Origin: a virus | Length of the DNA stretch: 21,747 nt | IMG/VR virus record: IMGVR_UViG_3300020473_000141 | Location: 1 to 21,747 of that record | Reading direction: 5' to 3' (one strand) | Shown: positions 15,574-21,747 of the stretch, piece by piece | Layout: each line of letters starts with the position of its first letter | Position numbering within the stretch: the first letter of the stretch is position 1 | Position numbers and translations under genes: made by a program | The notes under the pieces: generated by a model | Told to the model about the DNA's origin: nothing | What the model saw: only the letters and a program-made list of their open reading frames with translations | The model's database searches: none

Positions 15574-16802
15574 TGTCTAAGAATACTCACCTAGAACACT
15601 TAGAAGATAGCATCTTAATTGATGGTACAGCAGGTGCTAAGGATGCTTTTGTATTCTTAGATGATCTTGCACGATCATTTAGTGGTAATACTAGCAGTAA
15701 CTTTACTGTTACTACAAAATGGGATGGTGCTCCTGCTATATTCTGTGGATTATATCCAGGAACAAATTCTTTTTTTGTTGGTACTAAGTCAGTCTTTAAT
15801 AAGGATGCAAAGATTAACTATACTAATGAAGATATTGAACGTAATCATGGACATGCTCCAGGACTAGTAAAGAAATTAAAAGATGCTTTAAAGTATCTAC
15901 CTAAACTAGGTATTACTGGTGTTGCACAGGGAGATTTGTTATTCACTGATGATAAGGGAACAGATATAATAAATGGTGTCAGTAATATAACTTTCAAACC
16001 TAATACTATTACATATTCTGTTGCTAAAGGAGATGCTTTATACAACAAAGTTAAGGCAGCAAAGATAGGAGTAGTATTTCATACATTTTATGAAGGACGT
16101 AGTATTGAATTTTTAAGTGCTAAGTTTGGATTTGATATATCTAAATTAAAAGAGCATGATGATATATTAGTTCTCAGTGCAGAGACAGGAGAACTTGGTA
16201 ACGATACTTTATTAACACAAGGAGAGAAGAATATTTTAATTGGGTTAAAGCAAAAGAGTACTAGACTTGTTAATAGTGCTTCTCCATTTTTAGATATTGT
16301 TTCTGAACAGATTAAAGCAAACGATCAATTAACTGTTGGACCTAAGTTGAAGGTATTTTTTAATAAGTATATTAGAGATGCAGTTGCTGTTCCTGCTGGT
16401 AATTTATTTGTAAAACAATTTACAACTTATTGGGAGGGAGAACTAGGTAAGGCAGTTGGTAAACTAAAGACACCTAAAGCAAAGGCAGCAAAGCTTCAGA
16501 AGATGTACGATGGACTTGATATAATTGAAAAGAATAAATCATCCTTAGCTAGTGCTGTTGATCTTTATAAAATCATACAAAATTCTAAGTCAATTTTTAT
16601 TAAGAAATTAGAGAAAGGAGAAAGATTTGGTACGTATCTCAGAACTGAGGATGGACTTGAGATGACATCTCCAGAAGGATATGTTATAATAAGGGACGGT
16701 ACACACGCTCGTAAATTAGTAGAACGTGCTAGATTTAGTGCTGCTAACTTCAAGAAGGATACTCTTCCAACTAAGAAATGGGTGGAAGGTGATGCAAAGT
16801 AA
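15573..16802 (+). CDS. KxDG nucleotidyltransferase-like (RNA/DNA ligase-like) protein, 409 aa
   Basis: The N-terminal domain shows the covalent nucleotidyltransferase signature. Motif I is TTKWDGAPAIF (K49-W-D-G52, the lysine that would take AMP). A motif III-like strand is GVAQGDLLF near 116-124 and a IIIa-like one is GVVFHTFYEG near 166-175. At the C-terminus a motif IV/V pair appears as SPEGYVIIRDG (E368-G369) and THARKLVERARF (K381). Between IIIa and IV lie about 190 residues, mostly helical, far more than in most ligases. Cyanophage homologues are annotated only as conserved hypothetical (DUF6267-like, from memory). The overlaps (1 nt before, 11 nt after) tie it to both neighbours. Activity and substrate are unproven. 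Confidence 0.8.
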   Translation: MSKNTHLEHLEDSILIDGTAGAKDAFVFLDDLARSFSGNTSSNFTVTTKWDGAPAIFCGLYPGTNSFFVGTKSVFNKDAKINYTNEDIERNHGHAPGLVKKLKDALKYLPKLGITGVAQGDLLFTDDKGTDIINGVSNITFKPNTITYSVAKGDALYNKVKAAKIGVVFHTFYEGRSIEFLSAKFGFDISKLKEHDDILVLSAETGELGNDTLLTQGEKNILIGLKQKSTRLVNSASPFLDIVSEQIKANDQLTVGPKLKVFFNKYIRDAVAVPAGNLFVKQFTTYWEGELGKAVGKLKTPKAKAAKLQKMYDGLDIIEKNKSSLASAVDLYKIIQNSKSIFIKKLEKGERFGTYLRTEDGLEMTSPEGYVIIRDGTHARKLVERARFSAANFKKDTLPTKKWVEGDAK

Positions 16803-17388
16803 ACGAATAGTGTTTACATTTGGTAGATTTAATCCACCAACTACAGGACACTTGAAACTTATAGAAGCAGTGGCTAAAGAGGCAGGACAAAAAGATGATT
16901 ATCGTATTGTTCCTAGCAGATCATTCAAAGCTGATAAGAACCCATTGAAAATTGATATTAAACTTGCATGGATGAAGAAGATGTTTCCTAAACATGCAGA
17001 TAATATTATAAGTACTCCAGATCTTAATGTTATTATTAAGGTCATGCAATCTTTTCAGGGAATACCTCCTGATGGTTATACTGATGTGTGTATGATTGTT
17101 GGATCTGATAGAGTTCAGGACTTTACTACCTTATTAAACAAGTATAATAGAGATCCTAATGATCCAGATAAGACAGTAGAATATGCTTTTAAAAGTATAG
17201 AGGTTAAGTCAGCAGGAGAACGAGATCCTGATAATGATAATGATGTTTCTGGTATGTCTGCTAGTAAAATGAGAGGATATGCTAAAGCTGGTAAGTGGGG
17301 AGAATTTCAAAATGCTCTTACTGGATTACTAAGTGCAGATGATGCAGCAAAACTTATGAGAGATGTTCGTAAAGGTCAAGGTTTATGA
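16792..17388 (+). CDS. Cytidylyltransferase-fold (NMNAT-like) adenylyltransferase
   Basis: 198 residues. The nucleotide-binding start is VFTFGRFNPPTTGHLKLI, where TTGH (17-20) replaces the usual HxGH. The middle carries IVGSDR (102-107), and GMSASKMR (154-161) matches the ISSTxIR-type motif that binds the triphosphate. These are hallmarks of NMN/nicotinate-mononucleotide, FMN and pantetheine-phosphate adenylyltransferases. Similar cyanophage proteins are labelled cytidylyltransferase or nicotinamide-nucleotide adenylyltransferase. NAD-type synthesis is possible; the exact substrate cannot be read off. ATG 16792 has GGTGGA 5 nt upstream; an in-frame ATG at 16726 lies inside the previous gene and is unlikely. 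Confidence 0.85.
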   Translation: MQSKRIVFTFGRFNPPTTGHLKLIEAVAKEAGQKDDYRIVPSRSFKADKNPLKIDIKLAWMKKMFPKHADNIISTPDLNVIIKVMQSFQGIPPDGYTDVCMIVGSDRVQDFTTLLNKYNRDPNDPDKTVEYAFKSIEVKSAGERDPDNDNDVSGMSASKMRGYAKAGKWGEFQNALTGLLSADDAAKLMRDVRKGQGL

Positions 17389-17597
17389 AAGACTTTAAGA
17401 AACTACGTGAACAAGCACTACGACAGCACTACCGTAAGAAGGAAGTGTTTGTTGAGGGTGACTATGTAATGAATGCCAACACAGGACAGAAAGGTAAGAT
17501 TCATAGGTCAGGTGTGAACTATGTTATCTGTGTCACTGAGAGTGGTGAGATGTTTCGTGCATGGGTAAAGGATATTAGAGCTATAAATAGAAATTGA
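17385..17597 (+). CDS. Small KOW-like beta protein, 70 aa
   Basis: ATGA overlap with the adenylyltransferase. A basic N-terminal helix (FKKLREQALRQHYRKKE) precedes a compact beta unit: VEGDYVMNANTGQKGKIHRSGVNYVICVTESG (in pieces: GDYV, TGQKGKI, NYVICV), then MFRAWVKDI. The GDYV..TGQ.GKI arrangement resembles KOW/SH3-like barrels, which often bind RNA or ribosomal proteins. Similar small domains occur in T4-like cyanophages; the role is unknown. A T4-late-type box sits in its last codons. Confidence 0.72.
   Translation: MKDFKKLREQALRQHYRKKEVFVEGDYVMNANTGQKGKIHRSGVNYVICVTESGEMFRAWVKDIRAINRN
17582..17589 (+). promoter_or_regulatory. Possible late promoter box TATAAATA
   Basis: Exact match to the T4 late -10 element TATAAATA, inside the end of the upstream gene. 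Transcription would begin near 17595, almost at the ATG 17597, leaving no ribosome binding site for it unless a later in-frame ATG (17609 or 17615) is used. This makes it weaker than the two boxes downstream. Confidence 0.35.
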
Positions 17598-18007
17598 TGA
17601 GTATAAAAATGACAATGAAGTACCAAGATCCTGTTAATACTGTCCAGTTTGAGGATGAGTATGCAAAGAATCTCATGAAGATGTATGAAAATTGGATGGA
17701 TGGAGACACTTTTCAAGGAACTGAAATGCCATCTGCTGATCAATTAGCAGAAGAACCTTTCTCTGGAATGGATCCTCAGTCTAATGGTGCAGAAATAGAA
17801 GATACTACAAAGAAAAAGAAAAAAATAGAGAAAGGAACTTATCTTGGTAAGAATGAAACTGCCCCTAGTTATGATTCAGATGGATATGCAGAGGAAGTTG
17901 AAGAAAGAGAAGAGTATGAATTAAATGGTGAGACATATGTTATAGAAAAGATTAAAGGAAAAGGTTGGCAGAAAGGATATAAAAAGAGTAAGAGTAAGGG
18001 TTATTAG
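17597..18007 (+). CDS. Hypothetical protein, 136 aa, acidic core and lysine-rich tail
   Basis: ATG 17597 overlaps the previous stop (TGATG). The N-terminal half is helical (DEYAKNLMKMYENWMDGDTF). A lysine run (TTKKKKKIEKGTYL) lies near 70-83, an acidic stretch (EEVEEREEYELNGETYVIE) at about 99-117, and the tail is strongly basic (GKGWQKGYKKSKSKGY). Low-complexity charged blocks suggest a disordered or DNA-binding-type protein, possibly packaged in the head. I do not recognise the family. Confidence 0.72.
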   Translation: MSIKMTMKYQDPVNTVQFEDEYAKNLMKMYENWMDGDTFQGTEMPSADQLAEEPFSGMDPQSNGAEIEDTTKKKKKIEKGTYLGKNETAPSYDSDGYAEEVEEREEYELNGETYVIEKIKGKGWQKGYKKSKSKGY

Positions 18008-18008
18008 A

Positions 18009-18137
18009 ATGAAATCCTACTCTCAATTCCTAGAAGAATCTAAAAAGAAGAAAGAGAAACGTAAACCTACGGTTGAAGTTATGCCTACCATTAAAGATGG
18101 AGAGAAAGGTATGACTACTAAACCAGATAATAGCTAA
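18009..18137 (+). CDS. 42-aa peptide with capsid-targeting-like N-terminus
   Basis: Starts MKSYSQFLEES, close to the N-terminal capsid-targeting sequence of T4 internal proteins (MKTYQEFIAEA). There, the prohead protease gp21 cuts after a hydrophobic-x-E. Here LEE/S would be the site at residues 8-11. The rest is basic and polar (KKKKEKRKPTVEV, then GEKGMTTKPDNS). It could be a small internal head protein or a leftover of one. It lies 1 nt after the preceding stop and overlaps the next gene by 1 nt (TAATG). Confidence 0.6.
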   Translation: MKSYSQFLEESKKKKEKRKPTVEVMPTIKDGEKGMTTKPDNS

Positions 18138-18433
18138 TGAAGGAACCGTTACACAGATTACCACTTGATGAGTGGTTTGACGATGTACCACACCCTTACG
18201 ATGAATGGCCTATGGCAACAGATAAAACCCCAGTTGAAAGACTACACGATGATATGAGAAAAGAATACGAAAATCCTAGACCAGAAGAAGATATAGCAGA
18301 TGATATAACCATGCATGAGAAGATGTATCGGATTGCAACATCAAGATATAATCCCTTTTCAGTAGGAGGATCAGAGAATTGTCACTCGGATGTTGAGTGT
18401 AATATTGGAGGGTCTGAGAACTTACATAAATAA
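18137..18433 (+). CDS. Hypothetical acidic protein, 98 aa
   Basis: TAATG overlap at the start. The sequence is rich in D, E, P and W (LPLDEWFDDVPHPYDEW), then has a charged stretch, DITMHEKMYRIATSRYNPF, and a tail with two copies of GGSEN (the second followed by LHK). No membrane segment or known motif. Family not recognised. The end overlaps the direct repeats described separately, and a late box sits across its last codons. Confidence 0.68.
   Translation: MKEPLHRLPLDEWFDDVPHPYDEWPMATDKTPVERLHDDMRKEYENPRPEEDIADDITMHEKMYRIATSRYNPFSVGGSENCHSDVECNIGGSENLHK
18365..18420 (+). repeat. Two 14-nt direct repeats flanking a small hairpin
   Basis: GGAGGATCAGAGAA (18365-18378) and GGAGGGTCTGAGAA (18407-18420) are identical at 12 of 14 bases and lie exactly 42 nt apart, so both encode GGSEN in frame. 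Between them CACTC (18383-18387) and GAGTG (18395-18399) can pair around a seven-base loop. The block ends four bases before the late box at 18425. It may be a local duplication in the coding sequence or a binding site. Confidence 0.5.
18425..18432 (+). promoter_or_regulatory. Likely late promoter box CATAAATA
   Basis: CATAAATA differs from the T4 late consensus TATAAATA only at the first base, a position that is variable in cyanophages. Transcription would start near 18438, ahead of the ATG at 18455. No clear Shine-Dalgarno is seen in that leader. The position across a gene end, before a gene of a probable late cluster, supports it. Confidence 0.5.
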
Positions 18434-18454
18434 ACTTACTTACATCATATCATC

Positions 18455-18643
18455 ATGATTAATTTTTTAATGCCTATCGCGATCAGTATCATCAACAAAG
18501 CAGTTGATAAGATACCTGATGACTTAGACTCAGTAATAAAAGATTTTGTAATTAAGTTGCTTAAGAAAGCAGCTGCTAAAACAGAGAATAAACTAGATGA
18601 TGAACTAGTTGCTGCTGTAGCAAAGGCGTTACTAGAGTCTTAA
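18455..18643 (+). CDS. Small hypothetical helical protein, 62 aa
   Basis: Begins with a hydrophobic stretch (MINFLMPIAISIINKAV) and continues as an alternating amphipathic chain (SVIKDFVIKLLKKAAAK, then LVAAVAKALLES). The N-terminus could insert in or lie on a membrane. Short proteins of this type occur among late genes of T4-like cyanophages. No function known. The ATG lacks a clear ribosome binding site, so expression may depend on the late promoter upstream. Confidence 0.68.
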   Translation: MINFLMPIAISIINKAVDKIPDDLDSVIKDFVIKLLKKAAAKTENKLDDELVAAVAKALLES

Positions 18644-18646
18644 GAT

Positions 18647-18654
18647 TATAAATA
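18647..18654 (+). promoter_or_regulatory. Late promoter TATAAATA for the structural gene
   Basis: Exact T4 late -10 consensus in a true intergenic gap (18644-18688). Transcription would start near 18660, leaving a ~28-nt leader with AGGA at 18678-18681 and a 7-nt spacer to ATG 18689. T4-like viruses read such promoters with gp55 sigma and gp33 together with the gp45 clamp. Best supported of the late boxes here. Confidence 0.75.
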
Positions 18655-18688
18655 AACCTTAGAACTATACCTTGACCAGGAAAAAAAG

Positions 18689-19516
18689 ATGGCTGTTTTT
18701 GGAACTACGGATGCTGCTGCATTCTCAAACACAGTTGCTGTCACTCAAAACGACGCAACAGTAACAAAGAACGCTGCCGACACAGTAGTTGGTGGTGATG
18801 TACTTGAAATTGATGGTGTTAATTACATCGTTAAGACTATAACAAGTACAACAAGTATTGAATTACACAAAGTATATGCAGGAGCTACTAATAATACTCT
18901 TGCTGCTGCTAAAGTAATCAAGCGTACACCTCCAAGAGCAGTTGCGGAATTCGTTATACTGGGTGGTGATAGTAACAGTTATGACCTTGTGTTTGCTGAC
19001 GCAACAGAAGGTTCTCTTGCTGAGAACAAATCACGTGGTATAAACGGACCTGGTTGGTGGCAGTATCGTTCCTTTACGGATCATGCTGGTAACACACGCC
19101 ATAAAGCTGAATGTATAGCAGCAGTCACAGTTGCATCTAGTGTATCTGGTGACCTTGCTGATGATACTATCGCTGCTGATGTTGCATCTGCTGTAACTAT
19201 CACTGGACAACCTGGTAATTCTTCTTCTAGTTCTGGTGCTGGAACATTCGCAGTTACTACAAGTACAACTGGTACACCTGGAACACTTGCTTATGTTTGG
19301 CAACGTCAGAAGGCAGGTACTAAGCGTTGGGTTAACATCACTGCTAACCTTGACACAGGTATCACATACGCTGATTTCGCTACTGCAACTCTTGCATACA
19401 GTGGACTTGCTAATGATACATTAGATGGTCAAAACTATAGAGTTAAGATCACATCTGCTAATGGTACAGAAGAAGTTATCTCTAATGGAGCAGGAACCTT
19501 AACATTCTCATCATAA
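18689..19516 (+). CDS. Probable virion structural protein with Ig-like C-terminal domain
   Basis: 275 residues, rich in Ala, Thr, Gly and Ser, low in Lys. N-terminal ~90 residues are a beta domain (VTQNDATVTKNAADTVVGG, ILGGDSNSYDLVFADATEG at 91-109). Residues about 113-143 hold the compact GPGWWQYRSFTDHAG. A Ser/Gly linker (GNSSSSSGAG) near 181 leads to a domain ending in LAYVWQRQKAGTKRWVNI and QNYRVKITSANG with ISNGAG, an Ig-like fold with its W and Y core. Ig-like domains are common on phage surfaces (T4 Hoc, tail fibres). With its own late promoter it is likely a virion or surface protein; the specific role is unknown. Confidence 0.82.
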   Translation: MAVFGTTDAAAFSNTVAVTQNDATVTKNAADTVVGGDVLEIDGVNYIVKTITSTTSIELHKVYAGATNNTLAAAKVIKRTPPRAVAEFVILGGDSNSYDLVFADATEGSLAENKSRGINGPGWWQYRSFTDHAGNTRHKAECIAAVTVASSVSGDLADDTIAADVASAVTITGQPGNSSSSSGAGTFAVTTSTTGTPGTLAYVWQRQKAGTKRWVNITANLDTGITYADFATATLAYSGLANDTLDGQNYRVKITSANGTEEVISNGAGTLTFSS

Positions 19517-19521
19517 TGTAA

Positions 19522-19878
19522 ATGAACATTCGTGAACTGGACCATGAAAATTGGTTATTCTTTGCTATTCAAAATTATAACAACCCATCATCAGTAACAT
19601 ACTCAGACTTTGAAGAGGACTTAAAGAGATTTAAGTACATCAAAAGACTCTTGAGACGTTACAAGATGACGAATGAGTTAAAAACTCATCTTATACTAAA
19701 TCATGTTATAGTTCTATATAATGTGTTTGGTGACGCAGCAACTCCGTTGTTGTTTTATAAAGTAGAAGCAACTTATTGGTCTATAATCAAGGCTTTCATG
19801 TTGTTTCTCGATAGATTACCACCTGAACTTAATGAGGAAGTTGATACAGAATGTCTAAAGCAATTGAATCTAATATAG
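19522..19878 (+). CDS. Conserved-looking hypothetical protein, 118 aa
   Basis: The pattern includes LDHENWLFFAIQNYNNPSSV, then DLKRFKYIKRLLRRYKM, LILNHVIVLYNVFG, and IIKAFMLFLDRLPPELNEE. It is mainly helical, with a basic RFKYIKRLLRRY helix and two hydrophobic helices. It looks like a DUF7207-type protein that I recall among T4-like cyanophages. I cannot assign a function. It follows the structural gene by 5 nt and overlaps the next gene by 28 nt. Confidence 0.75.
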   Translation: MNIRELDHENWLFFAIQNYNNPSSVTYSDFEEDLKRFKYIKRLLRRYKMTNELKTHLILNHVIVLYNVFGDAATPLLFYKVEATYWSIIKAFMLFLDRLPPELNEEVDTECLKQLNLI

Positions 19879-20567
19879 ATGAAGAAATTAACTCTGCTGG
19901 TGACGGCAGTGGTGTTGCTTTGCCTCCTGCTTTTGTAATTGTCCAACCCAGAGTTCATCGTCGCATGAAGAAGAACAATGGTGATAAGGTAGATGGTCGT
20001 ACATCAGGTGCAAAAGCTCTCTTTACACGTATACAAAAAAGAAAAATGAAAGAACAAGTTGAAGAAAAAATAATTCCTGAGGCTGTTTCGTCTGAGACTG
20101 AGAGAGCACAGAAACAAATTGCCCAGAAGAAAAAGTTGGGTCGTTCTAAGGAGCTTCAAAAGAAACGTAAGGAAGCAAAAGAAAAAATGCAGAGTAAGAC
20201 TAAGGAAATGGATATCCTTATGAAGGCTCGCATGTCAGATTTTAAAAAGAAAGCACAAGATCAAACAAAAAAATTGAAGAGAGATCATGTAGAACCTACA
20301 GGTAATAATATTATGGAAAATCATAATGATGTTGTTCAAGTTGCTTTAGATGTTGCAACTAGTGAACTATCAAATGCACCAGAGTCATTTGCTAAGATTC
20401 AATTTAGCGATGGTGGAGTACAGAATTTAGATAACTTCTCTGCCAAGAGAATTGCTGCTGTATATGGACAGTTAGATGACACTCACAAGCAACAGTTTCA
20501 GTATATGCTGAACAAAGATGCTGCTACTTATCAGAGTGCTTTGGATTTTGCTATACGCCACGTTTAA
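19851..20567 (+). CDS. Lysine-rich coiled-coil protein, 238 aa
   Basis: Residues ~1-60 are mixed (SAGDGSGVALPPAFVIVQ), then about 60-150 form a very basic helix (RIQKRKMKEQVEEKIIPEAV, KKKLGRSKELQKKRKEAKEK and on), a likely long coiled coil. The C-terminal ~80 residues (VVQVALDVATSELSNAPESF to the end) are a compact domain rather different in composition. T4-like phages contain similar charged, uncharacterised proteins in late regions, such as scaffold or internal head proteins. No specific homology is recognised. Confidence 0.72.
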   Translation: MSKAIESNIDEEINSAGDGSGVALPPAFVIVQPRVHRRMKKNNGDKVDGRTSGAKALFTRIQKRKMKEQVEEKIIPEAVSSETERAQKQIAQKKKLGRSKELQKKRKEAKEKMQSKTKEMDILMKARMSDFKKKAQDQTKKLKRDHVEPTGNNIMENHNDVVQVALDVATSELSNAPESFAKIQFSDGGVQNLDNFSAKRIAAVYGQLDDTHKQQFQYMLNKDAATYQSALDFAIRHV

Positions 20568-20579
20568 GTAGAGGGTAGT

Positions 20580-20990
20580 ATGGCTGAGGGTATTAACACC
20601 GCTATTCTTGAGCGGCTGGAGAAAGTAGTTAATACTCTCCAAGAAAATTCTATAAAGATGGGGCAGCTTCTTGCTGTCCACAATGAGAAATTAGATAAAC
20701 AAGATCAAATTGATGGTGTTTTGTTCGAGAAGATTGATAGTCTTCATAGAGCACTTGATAGAGAAACAGAGTTAATTAAAAAGGGGTGTGAGCGTGACAT
20801 CAGAAAAGTCGATGACCGTCTTAGAGTCATGGAAAAGAAAATGTGGTCTATTTTTGGTGCTCTTTCTATTATATCTTTCCTCGTTAGTCCAGTCGGACAA
20901 AAAATCATTAGACCGATATTTGAATCGTCACAAGCAGGATTGACAAATCCACAAAAAACTACTATGATATACCCATCACAAGTCTCGTAG
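20580..20990 (+). CDS. Coiled-coil protein with C-terminal membrane helix, 136 aa
   Basis: The first ~85 residues are an amphipathic helix of heptad type (ILERLEKVVNTLQENSIKM, then HNEKLDKQDQIDGVLFEKID and the RETELIKKG segment). A single hydrophobic helix follows at about 91-108 (WSIFGALSIISFLVSPVGQ), then a short polar tail. This architecture resembles XhlA-type hemolysin or holin-associated phage proteins, but could equally be an envelope-anchored structural or lysis-linked protein. The ribosome binding site GAGGG has a 5-nt spacer. It ends 6 nt before the primase start. Confidence 0.75.
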   Translation: MAEGINTAILERLEKVVNTLQENSIKMGQLLAVHNEKLDKQDQIDGVLFEKIDSLHRALDRETELIKKGCERDIRKVDDRLRVMEKKMWSIFGALSIISFLVSPVGQKIIRPIFESSQAGLTNPQKTTMIYPSQVS

Positions 20991-20996
20991 GGGTGA

Positions 20997-21747
20997 ATGT
21001 CCTATATTGATGGGAATTACATAAACAGAATATCTTCGCGTTTGACTCTTTTTAAACAAAAGAAGTCGAACCTTTTTAATTTTAGGTGTCCTTACTGTGG
21101 AGACTCGCAGAAGCATAAGAATAAGGCACGAGGATATCTGTTTGAGATGAAGAGTGGATATGTATTCAAGTGTCACAACTGTGGTCTTGGTAGAACATTC
21201 TCAAACTTCTTAAAAGACCAAGATCGTATTCTCTATGATCAATATATCATGGAGAAATTTTCTCATGGACAGACAGGTAAGGGTACAACTACAAAAAATC
21301 CAGACTTTAAATTTACTCCTCCAGTTTTTAAAAAATCTGACATAGATCTAGAAAAAATCTCAGATCTAAATAAAGAACATCCAGCAAGAAAATATCTTGA
21401 AGACAGAAAAATCAAAGACTTAGACTACTTCTATTATTGTCCCAAATTTAAAGCATGGACTAACAAACAGAAGAAAACCTTTGACAATCTGAGACAAGAC
21501 GGTCCTCGAATTATAATACCTTTCAGGGATAAAGACGGTAACCTCTTCGGATATCAAGGCAGATCGCTAGCCCCTACGGCAAAGATGAGATACATTACGA
21601 TCATGCTTGATGAAGACAAACCTAAAATCTTTGGACAGGATAGAATAAATTATGAAGAACCGATTTACATTGTTGAAGGACCGTTTGACAGTACCTTCAT
21701 TCAGAATTCCGTTGCGATGGCTGGGTCTGATGTTGATATTCGGACGT
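20997..21747 (+). CDS. 61: DNA primase gp61, N-terminal part (cut by window end)
   Basis: Reads through to the last base, 250 residues so far. The zinc-binding domain has CPYC (C31, C34) and CHNC (C59, C62), and KARGYLFEMK between them matches T4 gp61. The TOPRIM start is YIVEGPFDST (E227-G228). The rest of the catalytic region lies outside. gp61 makes short RNA primers with helicase gp41. The ATG has AGGGG close upstream (3-nt spacer). The gene is separated from 41 by the whole block 13240-20990. Confidence 0.94.
   Translation, partial: MSYIDGNYINRISSRLTLFKQKKSNLFNFRCPYCGDSQKHKNKARGYLFEMKSGYVFKCHNCGLGRTFSNFLKDQDRILYDQYIMEKFSHGQTGKGTTTKNPDFKFTPPVFKKSDIDLEKISDLNKEHPARKYLEDRKIKDLDYFYYCPKFKAWTNKQKKTFDNLRQDGPRIIIPFRDKDGNLFGYQGRSLAPTAKMRYITIMLDEDKPKIFGQDRINYEEPIYIVEGPFDSTFIQNSVAMAGSDVDIRT

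Noticed and set aside
16726-16791. Longer start for the NMNAT-like protein at 16726
   Set aside because: It would add 22 residues coded within the end of the ligase-like gene. ATG 16792 has a ribosome binding site and places the FTFGRFNPP strand at the usual position.
18365-18420. CRISPR-like or tandem repeat array
   Set aside because: Only two imperfect 14-nt copies in a coding sequence with 28 nt between. No third unit or cas gene was seen.
1-21747. Reverse-strand reading frames (for example 1079-1294, 1742-2029, 7873-8187, 13837-14151, 19031-19303)
   Set aside because: Each lies inside a strongly supported + strand gene, none has a recognisable motif, and several encode low-complexity or cysteine/serine-rich products typical of antisense shadows.
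1-21747. tRNA genes, insertion sequences, attachment sites
   Set aside because: The spacers are too short to hold a tRNA, no transposase motif or terminal inverted repeats were found, and the layout is continuous T4-like phage.

Overview
The window is a contiguous stretch of a T4-like myovirus genome from the marine cyanophage group (Prochlorococcus or Synechococcus host; the sequence does not decide which). The DNA is AT-rich. Every supported gene is on the + strand, and genes are packed with 1-14 nt overlaps, often ATGA or TAATG, and almost no spacers. T4 replication proteins (clamp gp45, clamp loader gp44/gp62, RegA, polymerase gp43, UvsX, helicase gp41, primase gp61) occur in T4-like order. 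They are mixed with genes typical of cyanophages: heme oxygenase, PurN, MazG, a small heat-shock protein and a 2OG-Fe(II) oxygenase.

Layout. 1-805: end of heme oxygenase and two small genes, the second DUF3310-like. 795-3038: clamp, 2OG oxygenase, clamp-loader ATPase. 3035-5897: an inserted island with an orphan Dam-type methylase, PurN and about ten very small genes, several encoding one-helix membrane proteins. 5836-6643: gp62 and RegA. 6644-6739: the one clear promoter/leader, an extended -10 followed by a UUCG-capped hairpin and a strong ribosome binding site. 6740-8207: Hsp20 and three tandem Sm-like paralogues. 8204-13844: polymerase, a small gene, UvsX, helicase, MazG and a small gene. 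13867-17388: three larger genes with nucleotidyl-transfer or nuclease-like signatures (a 568-aa protein with a possible PD-(D/E)xK-like pair, a KxDG ligase-like protein, and an NMNAT-like protein). 17385-20990: small genes and likely late or virion genes carrying T4-late-type TATAAATA boxes, including an Ig-like structural protein and a 42-aa peptide resembling a capsid-targeting sequence. 20997-end: primase, cut by the window edge.

How the parts work together. gp45/44/62/43 form the replicative polymerase with its clamp and loader, gp41/61 the primosome, UvsX drives recombination-dependent replication, and RegA tunes translation of this set. PurN and MazG bear on nucleotide supply and regulation; heme oxygenase feeds bilin synthesis. 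In T4, genes 44-62 and 41-61 are neighbours; here each pair is split by accessory material. The least explained part, and the best candidate for an undescribed system, is the 13867-17388 module. No tRNA, CRISPR array, insertion sequence or clear rho-independent terminator was seen, and no gap over 300 bases lacks a gene.
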